The translations under genes and the position numbers were made by a program. Shown here one piece after another: positions 12,430 through 24,145 of a stretch of DNA of 64,000 nucleotides. Where the stretch lies: NCBI GenBank assembly GCA_027405735.1, contig JAPEHQ010000007.1:186001-250000 (forward strand). Reading direction: 5' to 3'. This DNA comes from Mucor racemosus. Its lineage: Eukaryota; Mucoromycota; Mucoromycetes; Mucorales; Mucoraceae. Below the pieces are notes generated by a model. It searched no databases and was not told where the DNA came from. It was given only the letters and a program-made list of their open reading frames with translations. The first letter of the stretch is position 1; each line of letters begins with the position of its first letter.

Positions 12430-13630
12430 GGCCACATTCTGTTAACTGTTTATTCTATACCCCTCGAAAATCTCGAAAACAGATGAAATTTACTGCTTTA
12501 TATTTTTTCGCAAAACATTAGGTCAGATTTATTCCTGTCCAACTTTTTCGTTTAATATATAACAGCAAAATTAAAATATATGTACTTGAGATGCACAAGT
12601 TTGATCTAAAGTTGTATTTCCTGGAATAGCCACACTCTATTTGATGGAAGAGACACTCTTAGTGCTAATGTTCCACTTTTTCTGTAGTAGTAAAAATTCA
12701 AAACTTTGAGCTTTCATATCTCTGTAAAAAAATAAGACATACTAGCACCTTTCGATAATAAAACTTACTTGTTTTGAAGTGCTCTATAACATATTTAAGT
12801 ATGAAAAAATTTCGAGCACTTTTATTTTCTTTCGTTTTTTCGATATTTTTGTAATATGTATATTTCAAATCATTTGTCTTACAAAGCAGTTTTTTCCCAT
12901 TCACGTCATTAACCTCGTTGAGCTCTCTCGAACCCAATTTAGTTTTTTCCGAAATATTGATTTTTCGTGGAAATATCCTTAAAAATGTGTACAAAAGAAT
13001 ATTCTCGGTTTTGTTTCAAAAAAAGACGTGTATACCCTCATCTCAAATTTTGAATTTCAAAAAAAAATTGACGAAAATCTCATTTTCTTTACGAAAAATG
13101 CACTTAAAAGGTTCAACAATAGCTCGATCGATAGATAATTTTGTTGAGTATTATTGTAAGTACTTATATATAAAACATGCTTATAAAAGGTACTGTATAT
13201 CTTCAAAAAACCTTCAAACGATCAATCGCATTTTACGTAAAATTTCATGTGAAACGTTTTTTTTTATTTTATTTCGGTAGATGCAGAATTTAAAATTGTA
13301 TAAAAACCATTTAATATGCTAGGTCTACTTACTTTGCATTTCAGAAGCTATTAAACGATTATGTTTTTTGAATCATTTTCGATCCTTTTTTCAAACCAAT
13401 TTTGAAAACCAGCCATCATAGTGTAATAATCTAAATATGGACTATAGTATGTTTGAGGAAAAGAGACTAATTTTATTAATATTATTATAATTGTGATTAT
13501 ATATAAAAGACTGAGTTACAACAATAGGTTTTAAGCTGTAAAATGATTATTATTTTGATTATTTCAACAAAAAATTAATATTTTTCACTGAAACAAAAAA
13601 AGGCACAACTGCTTTCAGTTGGACCTATCT
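12430..13630 (+). repeat. Diverged, uninterrupted copy of the retroelement leader repeat
   Basis: Collinear, by eye about 75% identical, with the sequence formed by 36,060-36,900 plus 42,893-43,140 (the inverted arm without its chromovirus). Anchors include the 'gtacttgttttgaagt.ct.tataacatatttta' block near 12,765, the 'ttgatttttcgtgga.atatcct.aaaaatgtgtacaaaa' block near 12,957 and the 'cttactttgca.ttcag.agc.attaaacgatt' block near 13,330. It lacks the gag start seen after the arms, so it is probably a truncated or solo leader/LTR. An open frame at 12,918-13,280 keeps the same reading frame as one at 36,493-36,777 (shared ILIFRG.ILKNVYK and SLRKM motifs). Confidence 0.75.
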
Positions 13631-15540
13631 TGGGAATACAAAAAATCAACACCTCAATTTAGGTGCTTAATTTTTTACTGTACCTGTGGAATATATGAGG
13701 ACATTCACGGAAAAATGTTGCATCCACAGATCTGTGTGCATTCCTTGGTTAAGATTATGATATAGTTTCATATGTTAAGTTCTACATTGCTGTGTATTAT
13801 GTTATAAAGCTCAGTTTATACTGTACATATTGAGGAATGTGGAACTAGTGTGTGTCACCTCCTAGACTTGATTGGATATATGTACTGTATATATACGGTA
13901 TATATGAATAGACTCATTTAGACTAGTCATATAATTATAGAATGTGAATATAAAAGATGTTTCGATCTTATAATAATTCTTTAGTTTTAGTGTGCTCTTT
14001 CATTTTATAACAGTTTTCCTTTATTTTTATTAAATGACTTAGTGCATATTTTAGCTTTGAGATTGATATAATCTCCTAGCGTAACAGGGCTGATAATACG
14101 TTTAATATTACTGTATGCAGTAAAATATGGGTGTAAAAAGCGATAAAGAATACTGTTAAAATCCTTCTTTATTAAAATATGATGGATAATGTGCAATAAA
14201 ATGGTTATTCTACGTCTCTATTTATATTATTTGGTGATTATTTACTATCTTGCAATTGCATTGCAATTGTCAACGATTCCAATAATTTTGAGTATAAATG
14301 TTGTGAGAGTTTATGGATACATACAATCTTATTTATAGAAAGAATAATAATAAAGACTAGTAACATTTATCATGGAGAACGTAGGCTTTATTACTAGAAA
14401 AACTAATGGTAAAAGAAAGAACCAAGAGCCTCTAGGTCTTGGTTTAAAAGACTATTTATAAGAATTATATTTCAATGTGAGTTAGAAATGGAATTGGCTT
14501 CAAAATTGGCTGTTTAATATCCTCGAAAACCGACATGTTGGGTTGTTTGGTTATTGATTTGGTGGATCAAGAACGGTGTTTTAAATATAGTTTGTCAATC
14601 ATGCTTTCAGAACAGCCCTTCCTTGTTTTACTTGATAAGTATGTACTTTTTGTATCTTTTATTTAGGATATCCCACATTACTTTAGTATTTTAGCATCTC
14701 TTATTTGAGTATTATACCCTTGCTATTTTTATGCAATTGTCTATTTACTATATATGCAGTAAATGACGATGTTATTTACCAAAATAAAAAAAAATATAAA
14801 AATAAAAGCAGTAGAAATACAATTATAATCAGCTAAAGTTTTTATTACAAAAGATTTCTGAAGAGTTAAAATAATTGAAAAGTATGAGGGTATTTATAGT
14901 GATTTGGAAAACTTGGATACCATCAGACTTGAATGGATATATATTTAGTAATCTTCCAGTTTTGAGTACATTGTTATTGATTTGATATTTTAAGGGGTAA
15001 ATTGTGTAGAGCATTGACCATAAGGGATTGTATGTCAAGTGTGACAATATCGACCTTTTGGGAAATGGTTGTTTTGTTTATTTCTGTTATATCTATTTTA
15101 TGTAACCTTGATTTTTAAGGGGTAGTTTTTTATATGTTTGAATCTTATTTATATTGATAGTGCAACTTCGATATAGATGAGTAGTTGACTAAATTAATAT
15201 GATTGTTTATTATCATATCATTATTGATTTGGATAGAATCCTGTTTTGATATATATGTCATTTGTGTAATTGATTGCGCCGTGATCAAGGGTGCTATCAT
15301 CTACACGACATGTATGCTTCAAAAAGGGTATTTCATATTTTTAGCATGCGTTTGTTACTGTGTTCAATTGAAGCGTTTGTTTATTATCGTTGTTCACATT
15401 TCAAGTGGCATCATATTTTATGAGCGACACTTGGAATTTAGGTAGTTTTATTTTTATCAAGCGTTTTTAGTATGTAATTCCACTGCAATATAGTCTTTAT
15501 CTTTGATAGCATGGTTTCAAATGAGATGACATTTAATTTA
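13631..15540. repeat. Repeat desert with LTR remnants, no gene
   Basis: Holds a short LTR-end remnant at about 13,687-13,730 (TGTGGAA...TCCACA, resembling the ends of the LTR at 18,114), the solo LTR at 14,299-14,535 and, from about 14,757 to 15,440, an A-rich sequence resembling the LTR at 21,035-21,695 (shared 'aaaataaaagc.gt..aaatacaattata.tc' block). No coding region is supported. Confidence 0.5.
14299..14535 (-). mobile_element. Solo LTR, family L3
   Basis: TG...CA ended (TGTTGTGAGAG...CGACA on the plus strand), 237 bases. Read on the minus strand it has a TATAAATAG box, a downstream AATAAA and the block CCTACGTTCTCC that recurs in other LTRs here. It is closely similar to 57,687-57,920 and more distantly to 62,954-63,181. 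No clear target duplication was found, so it may be old or truncated. Confidence 0.7.
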
Positions 15541-15759
15541 GGTATTTTATGATGGGAATCTAGCTTAGTTCACTTCACTGTAGATGGAACCAGTCAATTT
15601 AGTTTATGGAATTTGAATGCAAATACCGAGGAACATTTTGTAAGTACTTAATAGGTTGGTTCTGGTAACGCATTGAATAAATTGGCTTAGCATAAAGAGG
15701 ATAAAAAGACGACAATAGGTTTCAGTGGTGGCCATGTTTATTTTTGTGATATTGGAAAC
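15541..15759 (+). pseudogene. Dynein intermediate chain WD40 fragment, copy 1
   Basis: Translates in pieces as TVDGTSQFSLWNLNANTEE and then ALNKLA.HKEDKKT.IGFSGGHVY..DIGN, ending at a GTAAG donor. This resembles the WD-repeat region of cytoplasmic dynein intermediate chains, where 'DGT...LWNLN.dTE' is followed by 'ALN+..W....+.+a.G.s.G.v.+YD+G.'. It has a stop and a frameshift and no flanking gene body, so it is a captured or duplicated relic. Assignment is by motif memory and moderate. Confidence 0.5.
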
Positions 15760-16467
15760 GTAAGATTAAAACTTAATGTAAATTACCTCTAGCGCAATAA
15801 TTATAAACTAAAACTATATTACCATCAAATAAACTACCACACAATATTAACATGTATAAAGATTTACAGTAATAAGCTTGAATCAAGTAGGTACATCATC
15901 GTAAAGTCTTAAAACAGTTCTCAAGTATTATAAAATCACTTATTTTTAAGACTTACAAGGCTTGCAAGCGGAATATTAATTTAGAAAATTATTTTTGTCC
16001 AGATCATCAATTTTGACATTTTTTAATTTTTTTTCTGGTTTTGCAAATCTAGAGTTAATTATACTACCAGTTATAAAAATAAAAAATATACACATATGCA
16101 GAATCTAGCGCTCTATTTGCCCAATAAAAAATAATAAACATTTTTATTGCAAAATATTACATGAAAATCCTTTAATCAAAAAACCGTTTTTGGGACAAAA
16201 GCGCAAATTTTCATTAATTGACATTTAATATTAAGCTTTTATAAAATGTGTATTAGTCATGGCTACAATTTTCTCTCACAATGTAGTATATTTAAACGTC
16301 GATTTTGGTATCAAAATTCGATTTTTCTGTTTTTTGATAAAAATCATGAGTGTTGGTAAGGGTAAAATGAGTCCCGAAAATGTGCGCTACAAAAACTGAA
16401 TTTTCAGACCATATGTGGTTAAATACAATAAAAGTTAAAAAAAAAACGCCTTTTTATTTAAAACTTG

Positions 16468-16996
16468 TGTCGTATATTTTCATGATTGATAAATATTACT
16501 TAAAAAAGAATACAATTATAAAAGAATGAGTAATTAATCAATTCTTCAACTGTATAATAAAAACAAGATATCGTTTATTTAGATGTAAAAGTATGACCTT
16601 TTATATTGATTTGATATTGAGATCCTGAGATGTAATTTAAGGCACTATTGAACCATTGGATCTGTTTGATAGTAATCTATGGATTGAAATGGATCAATCA
16701 TAATTTAACCGTTCTTGCAGAGCTTGTGAGTTGTCTTGTTTCAATGCTGCGCTAAATATGCTTGGATGTTGATTTGATAACTACTTGATTGGTTAACTGC
16801 TGGGATAAAATAATGTGGTGTCATAATTGAGGTCCAAGCGTTCTTGGTAATTACTGGATTAAACTTGGTACGCTAGGAGTTTCTTATATCCGATATCAAG
16901 ACTTGCACTTCAATACATGTCGTAGTCAATAGATTGTAAGATGTATTGATACTGTAGAAGGTGATAATGTATGATACTAGTAGGTGGAATACAACA
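16468..16996 (-). mobile_element. Solo LTR, family L8, TSD ACTTG
   Basis: A 529-base insertion with TGTCG...CAACA ends flanked by ACTTG at 16,463-16,467 and 16,997-17,001. The paralogous site at 23,975-23,985 is empty, which proves insertion after unit duplication. On the minus strand a TATAAAAGG box precedes AATAAA-type signals. Older members of the same family lie at 19,228-19,762 and 60,814-61,345. Confidence 0.9.
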
Positions 16997-17055
16997 ACTT
17001 GAATATACTGTACCATAGTATAAGAGATTTAGCCGTTCAATCTTGCTATGCTCCA

Positions 17056-17460
17056 TTACGGCATCGCTCTGCGGGCTGGCTTTTGCAATTTTTTAATGAA
17101 TTTATGATATGACAGACGGTTTTTTAATAGAAAAATAAATGTTTCTATGATAACAGCCGATACAGTATTGCCTATTTTGTTAAATTTATGGTTTATACGC
17201 TGTAATACTGCTTTTACATTGGCTGAAATGTGCAATTTAGCAGGATTTAATTGCGCTAAATAATGTAAAGCCTTGAAAATCCTTTTTCTACGTGTGTCGT
17301 GTCTCTTTTTGCTTTTATATTATTCCAAGAATATATTATTCACTATTTGATAAGGCATATCAGACTATCAAGCTTTTATTCTTTTCTTCTACCTGAATAC
17401 GCATGTTAACGTAAGAGACTAATATTTTTAATATAGGTAGCAGTCGGTATATTACAGACT
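17056..17460 (-). pseudogene. Decayed ORF of the 4.6 kb unit (C-terminal part readable)
   Basis: From about 17,290 down to the stop at 17,056 the minus strand reads open for about 78 codons, with segments RIFKALHYLAQLNPAK, ANVKAVLQRINHK and LSYHKFIKKL. The same protein starts in the inverted copy (63,383-63,609), where the upstream part is open (FIVWYALSNGEYILDIL). Here the upstream part has a stop and a 2-base indel. The helical pattern loosely recalls TFIIS N-terminal-like bundles, but I cannot assign a family. A third degraded copy is at 57,932-58,150. Confidence 0.5.
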
Positions 17461-18113
17461 GATATTATCATTTAACCGAATTCTAAGATCAAATATCATT
17501 ATTTACTACTGTATTGTTGGACATATTTTTTGATTACCAGATCAAATCGAAGGCAATGATATTTATATCTATTCAATAGCTAGAACTGGCTACAAACCCA
17601 CGAAATGTTCCAGAATAATGATAAAATTTCAAATGATATAGAAACAAAAAAAAAAAAGAATAATTTACTGTCTTGTCTAATAACCATAGTTTTGATCGTA
17701 GCTATACTTGAAAACAAATATTTTTACAGCTGACAATTGCAAACCAAAATAGTAAGTTTAAAGGTTAATTTGTTTAAATTTTATGTGTGATAAAGTAACA
17801 TATATAATCTTAGATTTGGCTTGCATATAAATTTAAGCAGTAAATGGTATTTAAGTTTATGCTCGAGCAAAAACCATTGTTGCTGTAAACATTATAGTTA
17901 TAAACATATTTACAAATGATGATAATCGTAAATATATTGGCCCTTGCATGTATTGCTCTACATCAACAACGCATTGAATTATTGTATTGTCTATAATCTA
18001 TATTACTGTAATGCAGTAAAAGCAAATGTAATTTAAAAACCCATTATTCCAGTAAAATATGCAATGGAATTTTGAGATTATCACAATGCTCAATGAACAA
18101 ACCAATTTGTGCC

Positions 18114-18545
18114 TGTGGAACAGGTAGAGATATTCACGGAAAAAAATATAAAAAAAACAATAGGAATTTGACTAGGTAACGTTAGGCTTTTATTATCAAG
18201 TAGAACTTAATTGACTCTTCTTTGAAAGGAAGATGTCCTTCTATTTATACACAATTTCTAATCTAAATTATAAATCAATGAGAACAAATAGGAACATGCC
18301 ATTTCCATAATCTACCCGATATCTTTAGGTCCTGATTTTATCATGAATGAAATCAGGCCATGTTGAATAATGGTGTATTTATGATTCAGGTCAATAACTA
18401 TCATTTGCTAGGATCCACATCTCGGTTATAAGATTACTTGCTATATCAATCAGACATGTCAAATCAAAGTGATTCCTGATTTATCCCAGCGGTAATTCAA
18501 ATTAGACACCAGATGAAATGGAGATCTAAATGGATGTAATCCACA
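18114..18545 (-). mobile_element. Solo LTR, family L1, TSD GTGCC
   Basis: A 432-base insertion bounded by TGTGGAACAGG and AATCCACA, flanked by GTGCC at 18,109-18,113 and 18,546-18,550. The homologous site in the inverted unit (about 62,020-62,035) is uninterrupted. The minus strand has TATAAATAG and AATAAAAGCC. It is related to the LTR at 62,053-62,518. Confidence 0.92.
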
Positions 18546-18835
18546 GTGCCCATATGATCAGCTCATTATGCTCATGGTCAGATTTTATTATTATGCACAA
18601 ATATTGATAATGATATGCTTATGGGCAATTCTACCGTTATGTACACATAGAATCAACGTCATGCACATGGACAGAATCTATAATTCTGCAAATACAGGCT
18701 GAGCGTTGTGCTCGTGCGCAGTTTCTTTTGTTGTGCCCATGTGTATCTTGTTATCTTTTTAGCCATTATTCAGTGGGCACAACAGCTCAGGCAATAGTGT
18801 GCAGCCCACCTGGGCACAACAAAATCATCTTGTGT
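18545..18835. repeat. Degenerate tandem array of a TGTGCnCATG-type motif
   Basis: Near-palindromic motifs of the form (A/G)TG(C/T)nCATG recur at about 18,547, 18,569, 18,594, 18,617, 18,636, 18,661, 18,709 and 18,735, spaced mostly 19-26 bases. Inverted forms (TGGGCACAAC) lie at 18,773 and 18,812. The array is conserved in the inverted unit at about 61,735-62,035. It may be a decayed 24-base satellite or a binding-site array. Confidence 0.6.
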
Positions 18836-19227
18836 AGCACAGATCGGCCGTAATGCTTTTATATATAAATCCTTTAAACTTGTGATTTTATGGACTTTTT
18901 TTGAATCTGATTGTATCATCTTATACTTTTCAAGTTAAATCCGTTATTAGGCTAATAATGTTGTAGATTGTATTTATGCTTTACTTAAAATAAGCCTTTG
19001 AATAATTAATAGCAATACAGTCGAACCTTAATTTTTATATAAAATTTCGATACCTGCCTCTTATAGCTGCTTGAAATATTTAAACAACCGTGTCCGGGCT
19101 GTCCGGTAATTTTTTTTTAGAAATTTAAAGCTTGGAAATATCATTAGATGGCCGCTTCCGGAGATTGTTCGGCTTTTTTTTTGGAAAAGTGGTCATTATT
19201 GGCAAAAATATGAATAATATACTATGT

Positions 19228-19762
19228 TGTTGTATGCCACCAAACATCATATGTTATCACCTTCTACAGTATCAATACATCTTACAATCTATTGACTACG
19301 ACATGATGTATGGAAGTGCAAATTCTTGATATCGGATATAAGAAGCTCCTAGCGTACCTGAAGTGTAATCCAGTAATTATCAAAAACACTTGGACCTCAA
19401 TTATGATACCATATTACTTCTTTATCCCAGCGGTTAATCAATCAAGTAGCTATCAAATCAACATCCAAGCACAATTAGCGCAGCATTGAAACAAGGCAAC
19501 TCACAAGCTCTGTAAGAACGGTTATATTATGATTAATCCATTTCAATCCATAGATTACTATCAAGCAGATCTACTGGTTCAATAGTGTCTTAAATTACAC
19601 CCCGGGATCTCAATGTCAAACTAATATAAAAGGCCATACTTTTATATCTAAATAAACGAGATCTTGTTTTTATTATACAGTTGAAGAACTGATTCATTAG
19701 TCATTCTCTTTTAGTTGTATTCTTTTTTAAGTATTACTCATCAAACCTGAAAATATACGACA
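19228..19762 (+). mobile_element. Old solo LTR, family L8, present in both units
   Basis: TGTTGTATGCC...ATACGACA, 535 bases, the reverse of the family member at 16,468. The same insertion at the same place exists in the inverted unit (60,814-61,345), so it predates the unit's duplication. No clear target duplication survives. Confidence 0.75.
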
Positions 19763-20081
19763 AGGCTAAACCTTTTGCAATTTCGCGGATCAGCGCTGGA
19801 AATACCTGCCATGGCAATGGGAGGTCATTTGAATTCATATTTGTTGAGAAGAACTGATGGGCTTGCTGTTCTTAGTAGCTGTAAGTAGCAGTTAACCAAC
19901 GTGTTGCTCGAACTGAAAGAAGGTACAATGACGCATGGATGCTGGTAGTATTGGTGTCGAGCCGGGTTTTGCCAGCCAAATTTACTAGTGTTATGCATAT
20001 CATATTATGCATCAATAATGAAAAAGGAAAAAATTTGCTAGACATATGCAAAACTTACTAAGAAAAAAAAAGGAGGATCAT

Positions 20082-20951
20082 TGATGTGAACTACTGGCAG
20101 TCTTTCACACATCAAATTGAATTACAGTCGTGATTCGATTTAGTGGAATCGTTGGGAGGGAGAAAAGTGTCCACTAAATCGAATTTTCCACTAAATCGAA
20201 TTTTCCACTAAATCGAATAAATCATTTTCCGTAATGCTGGATCAAAAAATGAGAATAAAAAGGCGTTATTAGTTTATAGTATTAAACAGTATTTTTAATA
20301 AAAACTTTTCATATTCGAGCAACTGAATTGAACAGTGGATAACAAGAAATTTAATAAAAGACTGAGATAAATTAGGCACGTGATTTAGTTACTCTCCATA
20401 TTTCTTCTAATTTCATGGCTACCAGATCAAACTATTGCCGGCTAAATACAGTTTTATCCAATAGTATTTATATTTTACTAATATAGTGGACTGGTAGAAA
20501 CGAAATTGTCCACTATCCACTGAATCGATTCAGTGGATTTAGGCAGTAAAATTATTAAAAAAAAAACGGGAGATTTCAAACTGTCCATTAAATCGAAAAT
20601 CCGTTATTTATGAGTCCACTAAATCGAATCACGACTGTAGTAATGAATAACATGAATCTGGTGTGAGAACCAAGATCATGAAATATAGAAACTTAACTAT
20701 AATTTGAAATCACAAACAACAATTATAGATAATTGTATAACCTGAATTAGTAATTGCTGATCCCTTTTCCCATCAGCTTTAAAACCAAGAAGATCAAACT
20801 ACTGCATTAGTAATTTGAATTAGACATTTAACATAAATACCACAACGATCCATCGAGTAGATGAATCGTTGCTTTACTTTATACCTTTAATAAACTTAGA
20901 AGAGTTATAATTGTATTTCCCATTGCTTTTTATAATTACGTTTTTGTAGCA
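20082..20951. mobile_element. Solo LTR, family L6, TSD ATCAT, carrying a nested MITE
   Basis: An 870-base insertion, TGATGTGAAC...TTGTAGCA, flanked by ATCAT at 20,077-20,081 and 20,952-20,956. The inverted unit keeps the empty site (about 60,492-60,507). Without the nested MITE and its TA the LTR is about 355 bases. Orientation is not clear from visible signals. Confidence 0.85.
20125..20637. mobile_element. MITE of Tc1/mariner-pogo type, TA target
   Basis: A 513-base element with perfect-looking terminal inverted repeats CAGTCGTGATTCGATTTAGTGGA / TCCACTAAATCGAATCACGACTG, flanked by TA at 20,123-20,124 and 20,638-20,639. Internally the TIR core (CCACTAAATCGAATTTT) is repeated three times near 20,180-20,220, and a palindrome (CCACTGAATCGATTCAGTGG) lies near 20,518. 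There is no transposase, so it is non-autonomous. Confidence 0.9.
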
Positions 20952-21034
20952 ATCATATTTGATGAGAAGCAACGTCATCAGAGGTTCTCTTTTGAAATTT
21001 ATATCCTGATACCAAAGGGCTTCCCCTTTGGCGG

Positions 21035-21695
21035 TGCAATAAAATTGAAGTAATTTTATAAAAATAAAAAATAAAATAAAAAAATAAAAGCGTTGATAAA
21101 TACAATTATAGTCTTTCCACGGTTTTATTGTGATTAAAAGAAATCTGAAGAAAAAAAGAATGATATCTTCATAAAGTATGCTATATTTATAGGAATTGTA
21201 AAATAGTGGATGTTTGTGTGTTGATGCCTATTTTACAGGTGTTCAATCATAATGTCTTTTATTGACATTCTTTTATAAGATACTTGGTTGAGATGTTGAT
21301 ACTTTGTTTGATATGATAGAATATCATTAGATGGATGTTGATCTTTCAACATTCCAGTTATAATTTAAAATGCAACTGAGCTTATTTTTATGGGATGTGA
21401 TTCCTTATATAGAATTATTGCAACTGCGATTTTATGAGCAGGAATTTTGGAATATATTATTAATGCAAAATAAGTACAGCTTTATATCATAGGTGCCGTG
21501 TTGTAGAGGGTTGTATTTTTATCAGGGATACTTTCTTTTACAGGCACTAGCAATATAGAGTTTTCTCGTTATGCTTATTAGGATCTGATTGGAACTCAGT
21601 CCTTATGGTGCGAGATTCAGGTACGAATCGAGATCAGTTATTTTTCTGAAATGACAATGGCGACTTTGGTCTATAAAAGGTGTCATTTCATTGCA
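21035..21695 (-). mobile_element. Solo LTR, family L5, TSD GGCGG
   Basis: A 661-base insertion, TGCAATAAAATT...TCATTGCA, flanked by GGCGG at 21,030-21,034 and 21,696-21,700. It splits a tRNA-like module that is whole in the inverted unit (60,331-60,430). On the minus strand a TATAAATATAG box precedes AATAAAACC. A relative lies at about 14,757-15,440. Confidence 0.9.
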
Positions 21696-21790
21696 GGCGG
21701 GTTTGAACTCACGAATATGCGTGTCGCACTCAATTTGTAGCGCATGCGCTGTCCGTTAAGCTTTTTACTCTCCTTTGGTCTACAATTTTA
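21696..21790 (-). repeat. tRNA-like (SINE-like) module, split by the LTR at 21,035
   Basis: Minus-strand sequence contains a B-box-like GTTCAAACC, and upstream an A-box-like AGCTTAACGG..AGCGC and a stem TGCGCTAC. The 3' part is displaced to about 20,985-21,034 by the LTR. In the inverted unit it is continuous at 60,331-60,430 on the plus strand. It is not a functional tRNA, since the stems are imperfect; a tRNA-derived SINE relic is the best reading. Confidence 0.4.
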
Positions 21791-22671
21791 ATTCCCATGC
21801 ATGTGAACATGTATTTGTCAGTTTTTTACTATTTTGGGAAATGCATCAAATTAAGGTGTATTTTTCTTTTTGAAATGGCAGTAGAGCTTTCCAGAAATTG
21901 GTAGTCGACATCATCTGAAAAAAATGCCAATTGTTGATGGAGATATAAACAAAAACCAATGTTAGTACATTAATATTAAGCTGTATAACACAAAAAAATA
22001 GTGAATATAAATGAATGTAAAGCAACATTTGCAAAAATGGGATTTAGTATGACATGAGCTACAACGCACAGAAGAAACTCAAGTGATATTCAACAGATGC
22101 AGCTGCATTTGGAAATTCAGTCTTTAGGAGTAGAAACACCTAGAATAATTATAAATTATACTGGAAAACGAAAGTACACATTATTCATCAGACTAAACAC
22201 AGACAACAGCTTTCCAATCCACCAGTGTTAAATGCAGATATCAATTGTATAATCTCTACCAATGCCAAATAGTAATATGATATATTGTGTGAATCAATCA
22301 ATTTGACAATTATAATCAATGATAATAATAACAATAACAGGATCAAGTTTTCAAAGTAATAACAAAAAACTACCAACAGTATACTAGTAAATTGTAATTT
22401 AATAATACACTATTGTTCAATAATATGACCGAATATTAATGAATCAGAGAAAATACAGGACCAAGGTGTTGTGTTTGCTTCAGGATTTCCAAAAGGGTTC
22501 AAAAGCATCCTTCATCAAACTCATGTGGATGTTGAATGCTCACCATATACACTTAGTATCATTTTGTCTTTTATTTAATTATTGTATTATTAAAAATCAA
22601 GCTTTTCATAGCTTATAACAATGATAATAATGGGATGTTTCTGGTTTTAGATCGACATTTATCATAAGGTG

Positions 22672-23275
22672 GGCTGATGATACGTTTGATACTACTGTAG
22701 ATGGAACCAGTCAATTTAGTTCATGGAATTTGAATGGAAATACCAAGGTACCATTTGGAAGTACTTAAGTTAGCTAGTGATATATCATAAGTTTACCCAG
22801 ATGTAGAAATCCAGGAACAACTATTGAAATCCAACATGGCATGACATTTAGTAACTCATACTAAATGTCATACATAACCACTAGCATTAACAGCGACTAT
22901 CAGGAACATTCAGGAACAATCCGTAGCAATGAAACATAAGCAATCCTACATCTTATTCAAATGATACAATCACAGATTCCCAATTCCACAGATTCCATTG
23001 TATATGATTTGTTCCCAAATCATATCAAGTACCTCAATACCCGGCAATTCATTAATAATATTGATAATCATATAACCATTTAGAAAACATATAAATACGA
23101 AGCATCAATGAATTAATAAAATGTATCTTTTAGCAGAGTATTTTCTATATTAGTATCTTTTGATATAACATCTAGTATAGCATTGAATAAATTGGCTTGG
23201 GACAAAGAGGATAAAAAGATGGCAATAGGTTTCAGTGATGGCCATGTTTATGTTTATGTTTATGATATTGGAAAC
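22672..23275 (+). pseudogene. Dynein intermediate chain WD40 fragment, copy 2, split by an LTR
   Basis: TVDGTSQFSSWNLNGNTKVPFG (22,700-22,765), then the LTR at 22,778-23,170, then ALNKLAWDKEDKKMAIGFSDGHVYVY...YDIGN ending at a GTAAG donor at 23,276. It is the best preserved of the three copies. A 6-base expansion (tgttta repeats) lengthens the YV run. Same gene relic as 15,541-15,759 and 58,912-59,135. Confidence 0.55.
22778..23170 (+). mobile_element. Solo LTR, family L7, TSD about CTAG
   Basis: A 393-base insertion, TGATATATCAT...GATATAACA, flanked by gCTAG and tCTAG. The other two dynein fragment copies lack it. The plus strand has TATAAATACG followed by an AATAAAATG signal. Confidence 0.8.
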
Positions 23276-24145
23276 GTAAGATTAAAACTTAATGTAAATT
23301 ACCTCTAGCGCAATAATTATAAACTAAAACTATATTACCATCAAATAAACTACCACACAATATTAACATGTATAAAGATTTACAGTAATAAGCTTGAATC
23401 AAGTAGGTACATCATCGTAAAGTCTTAAAACAGTTCTCAAGTATTATAAAATCACTTATTTTTAAGACTTACAAGGCTTGCAAGCGGAATATTAATTTAG
23501 AAAATTATTTTTGTCCAGATCATCAATTTTGACATTTTTTAATTTTTTTTCTGGTTTTGCAAATCTAGAGTTAATTATACTACCAGTTATAAAAATAAAA
23601 AATATACACATATGCAGAATCTAGCGCTCTATTTGCCCAATAAAAAATAATAAACATTTTTATTGCAAAATATTACATGAAAATTCTTTAATCAAAAAAC
23701 CGTTTTTGGGCCTAAAATGCTAAGTTTCATTACTTAACATTTAATATTAAGCTTTTATAAAATGTGTATTAGTCATGGCTACAATTTTCTCTCACAATGT
23801 AGTATATTTAAACGTCGATTTTGGTATCAAAATTTGATTTCTCTGTTTTTTGATAAAAATCATGAGTGTTGGTAAGGATAAAATGATCCCCGAAAATGTC
23901 CACTACAAAAACTGAATTTTCAGACCGTATGTGGCTAAATATAAGAAAAGTTAAAAAAAACGTCTTTTTATTTAAAACTTAGATATACTGTACCATAGTA
24001 TAAGAGTCTTAGCCGTTCAATCTTGCTATGATCAATTACGGCATCGCTCTGCGGGCTCGCTTTTGCAATTTCTTAATGAATGTATTGCTCTACTACATCA
24101 ACAACGTATTGAATTGTATTGTCTATAATTTCTATTATTAATTAA

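Larger units (their letters stand above)
15541..24140 (+). repeat. Left array of the 4.6 kb repeat unit, about 1.5 head-to-tail copies
   Basis: The segment at 15,716-16,467 recurs at 23,228-23,990 in the same orientation at about 97% identity, preceded each time by a dynein-like exon and followed by the same end block (17,003-17,090 and 23,978-24,080). The distance between matching points is 7,516 bases. Five LTR insertions with their target repeats total about 2,910 bases, leaving a period near 4,606 bases. The second copy breaks at 24,080, where it jumps to sequence equivalent to 17,948, a deletion of roughly 850 bases. The tail resumes at 26,700-26,757 after the piggyBac insertion. An inverted copy lies at 57,921-63,609. 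Confidence 0.8.

Noticed and set aside
13687..13730. Complete miniature LTR (TGTGGAA...TCCACA)
   Set aside because: Only about 44 bases, with no target duplication; treated as a remnant.
15541..15759. Functional link between LIS1 and the dynein intermediate chain fragments
   Set aside because: The fragments are broken repeat passengers; their presence in the same contig as LIS1 is most simply coincidence.
18545..18835. CRISPR-like array
   Set aside because: Units are degenerate and lack unique spacers of equal length, and the sequence is eukaryotic.
21660..21790. Functional tRNA gene
   Set aside because: The B-box is good, but the acceptor and D stems do not pair and the left copy is split by an LTR.
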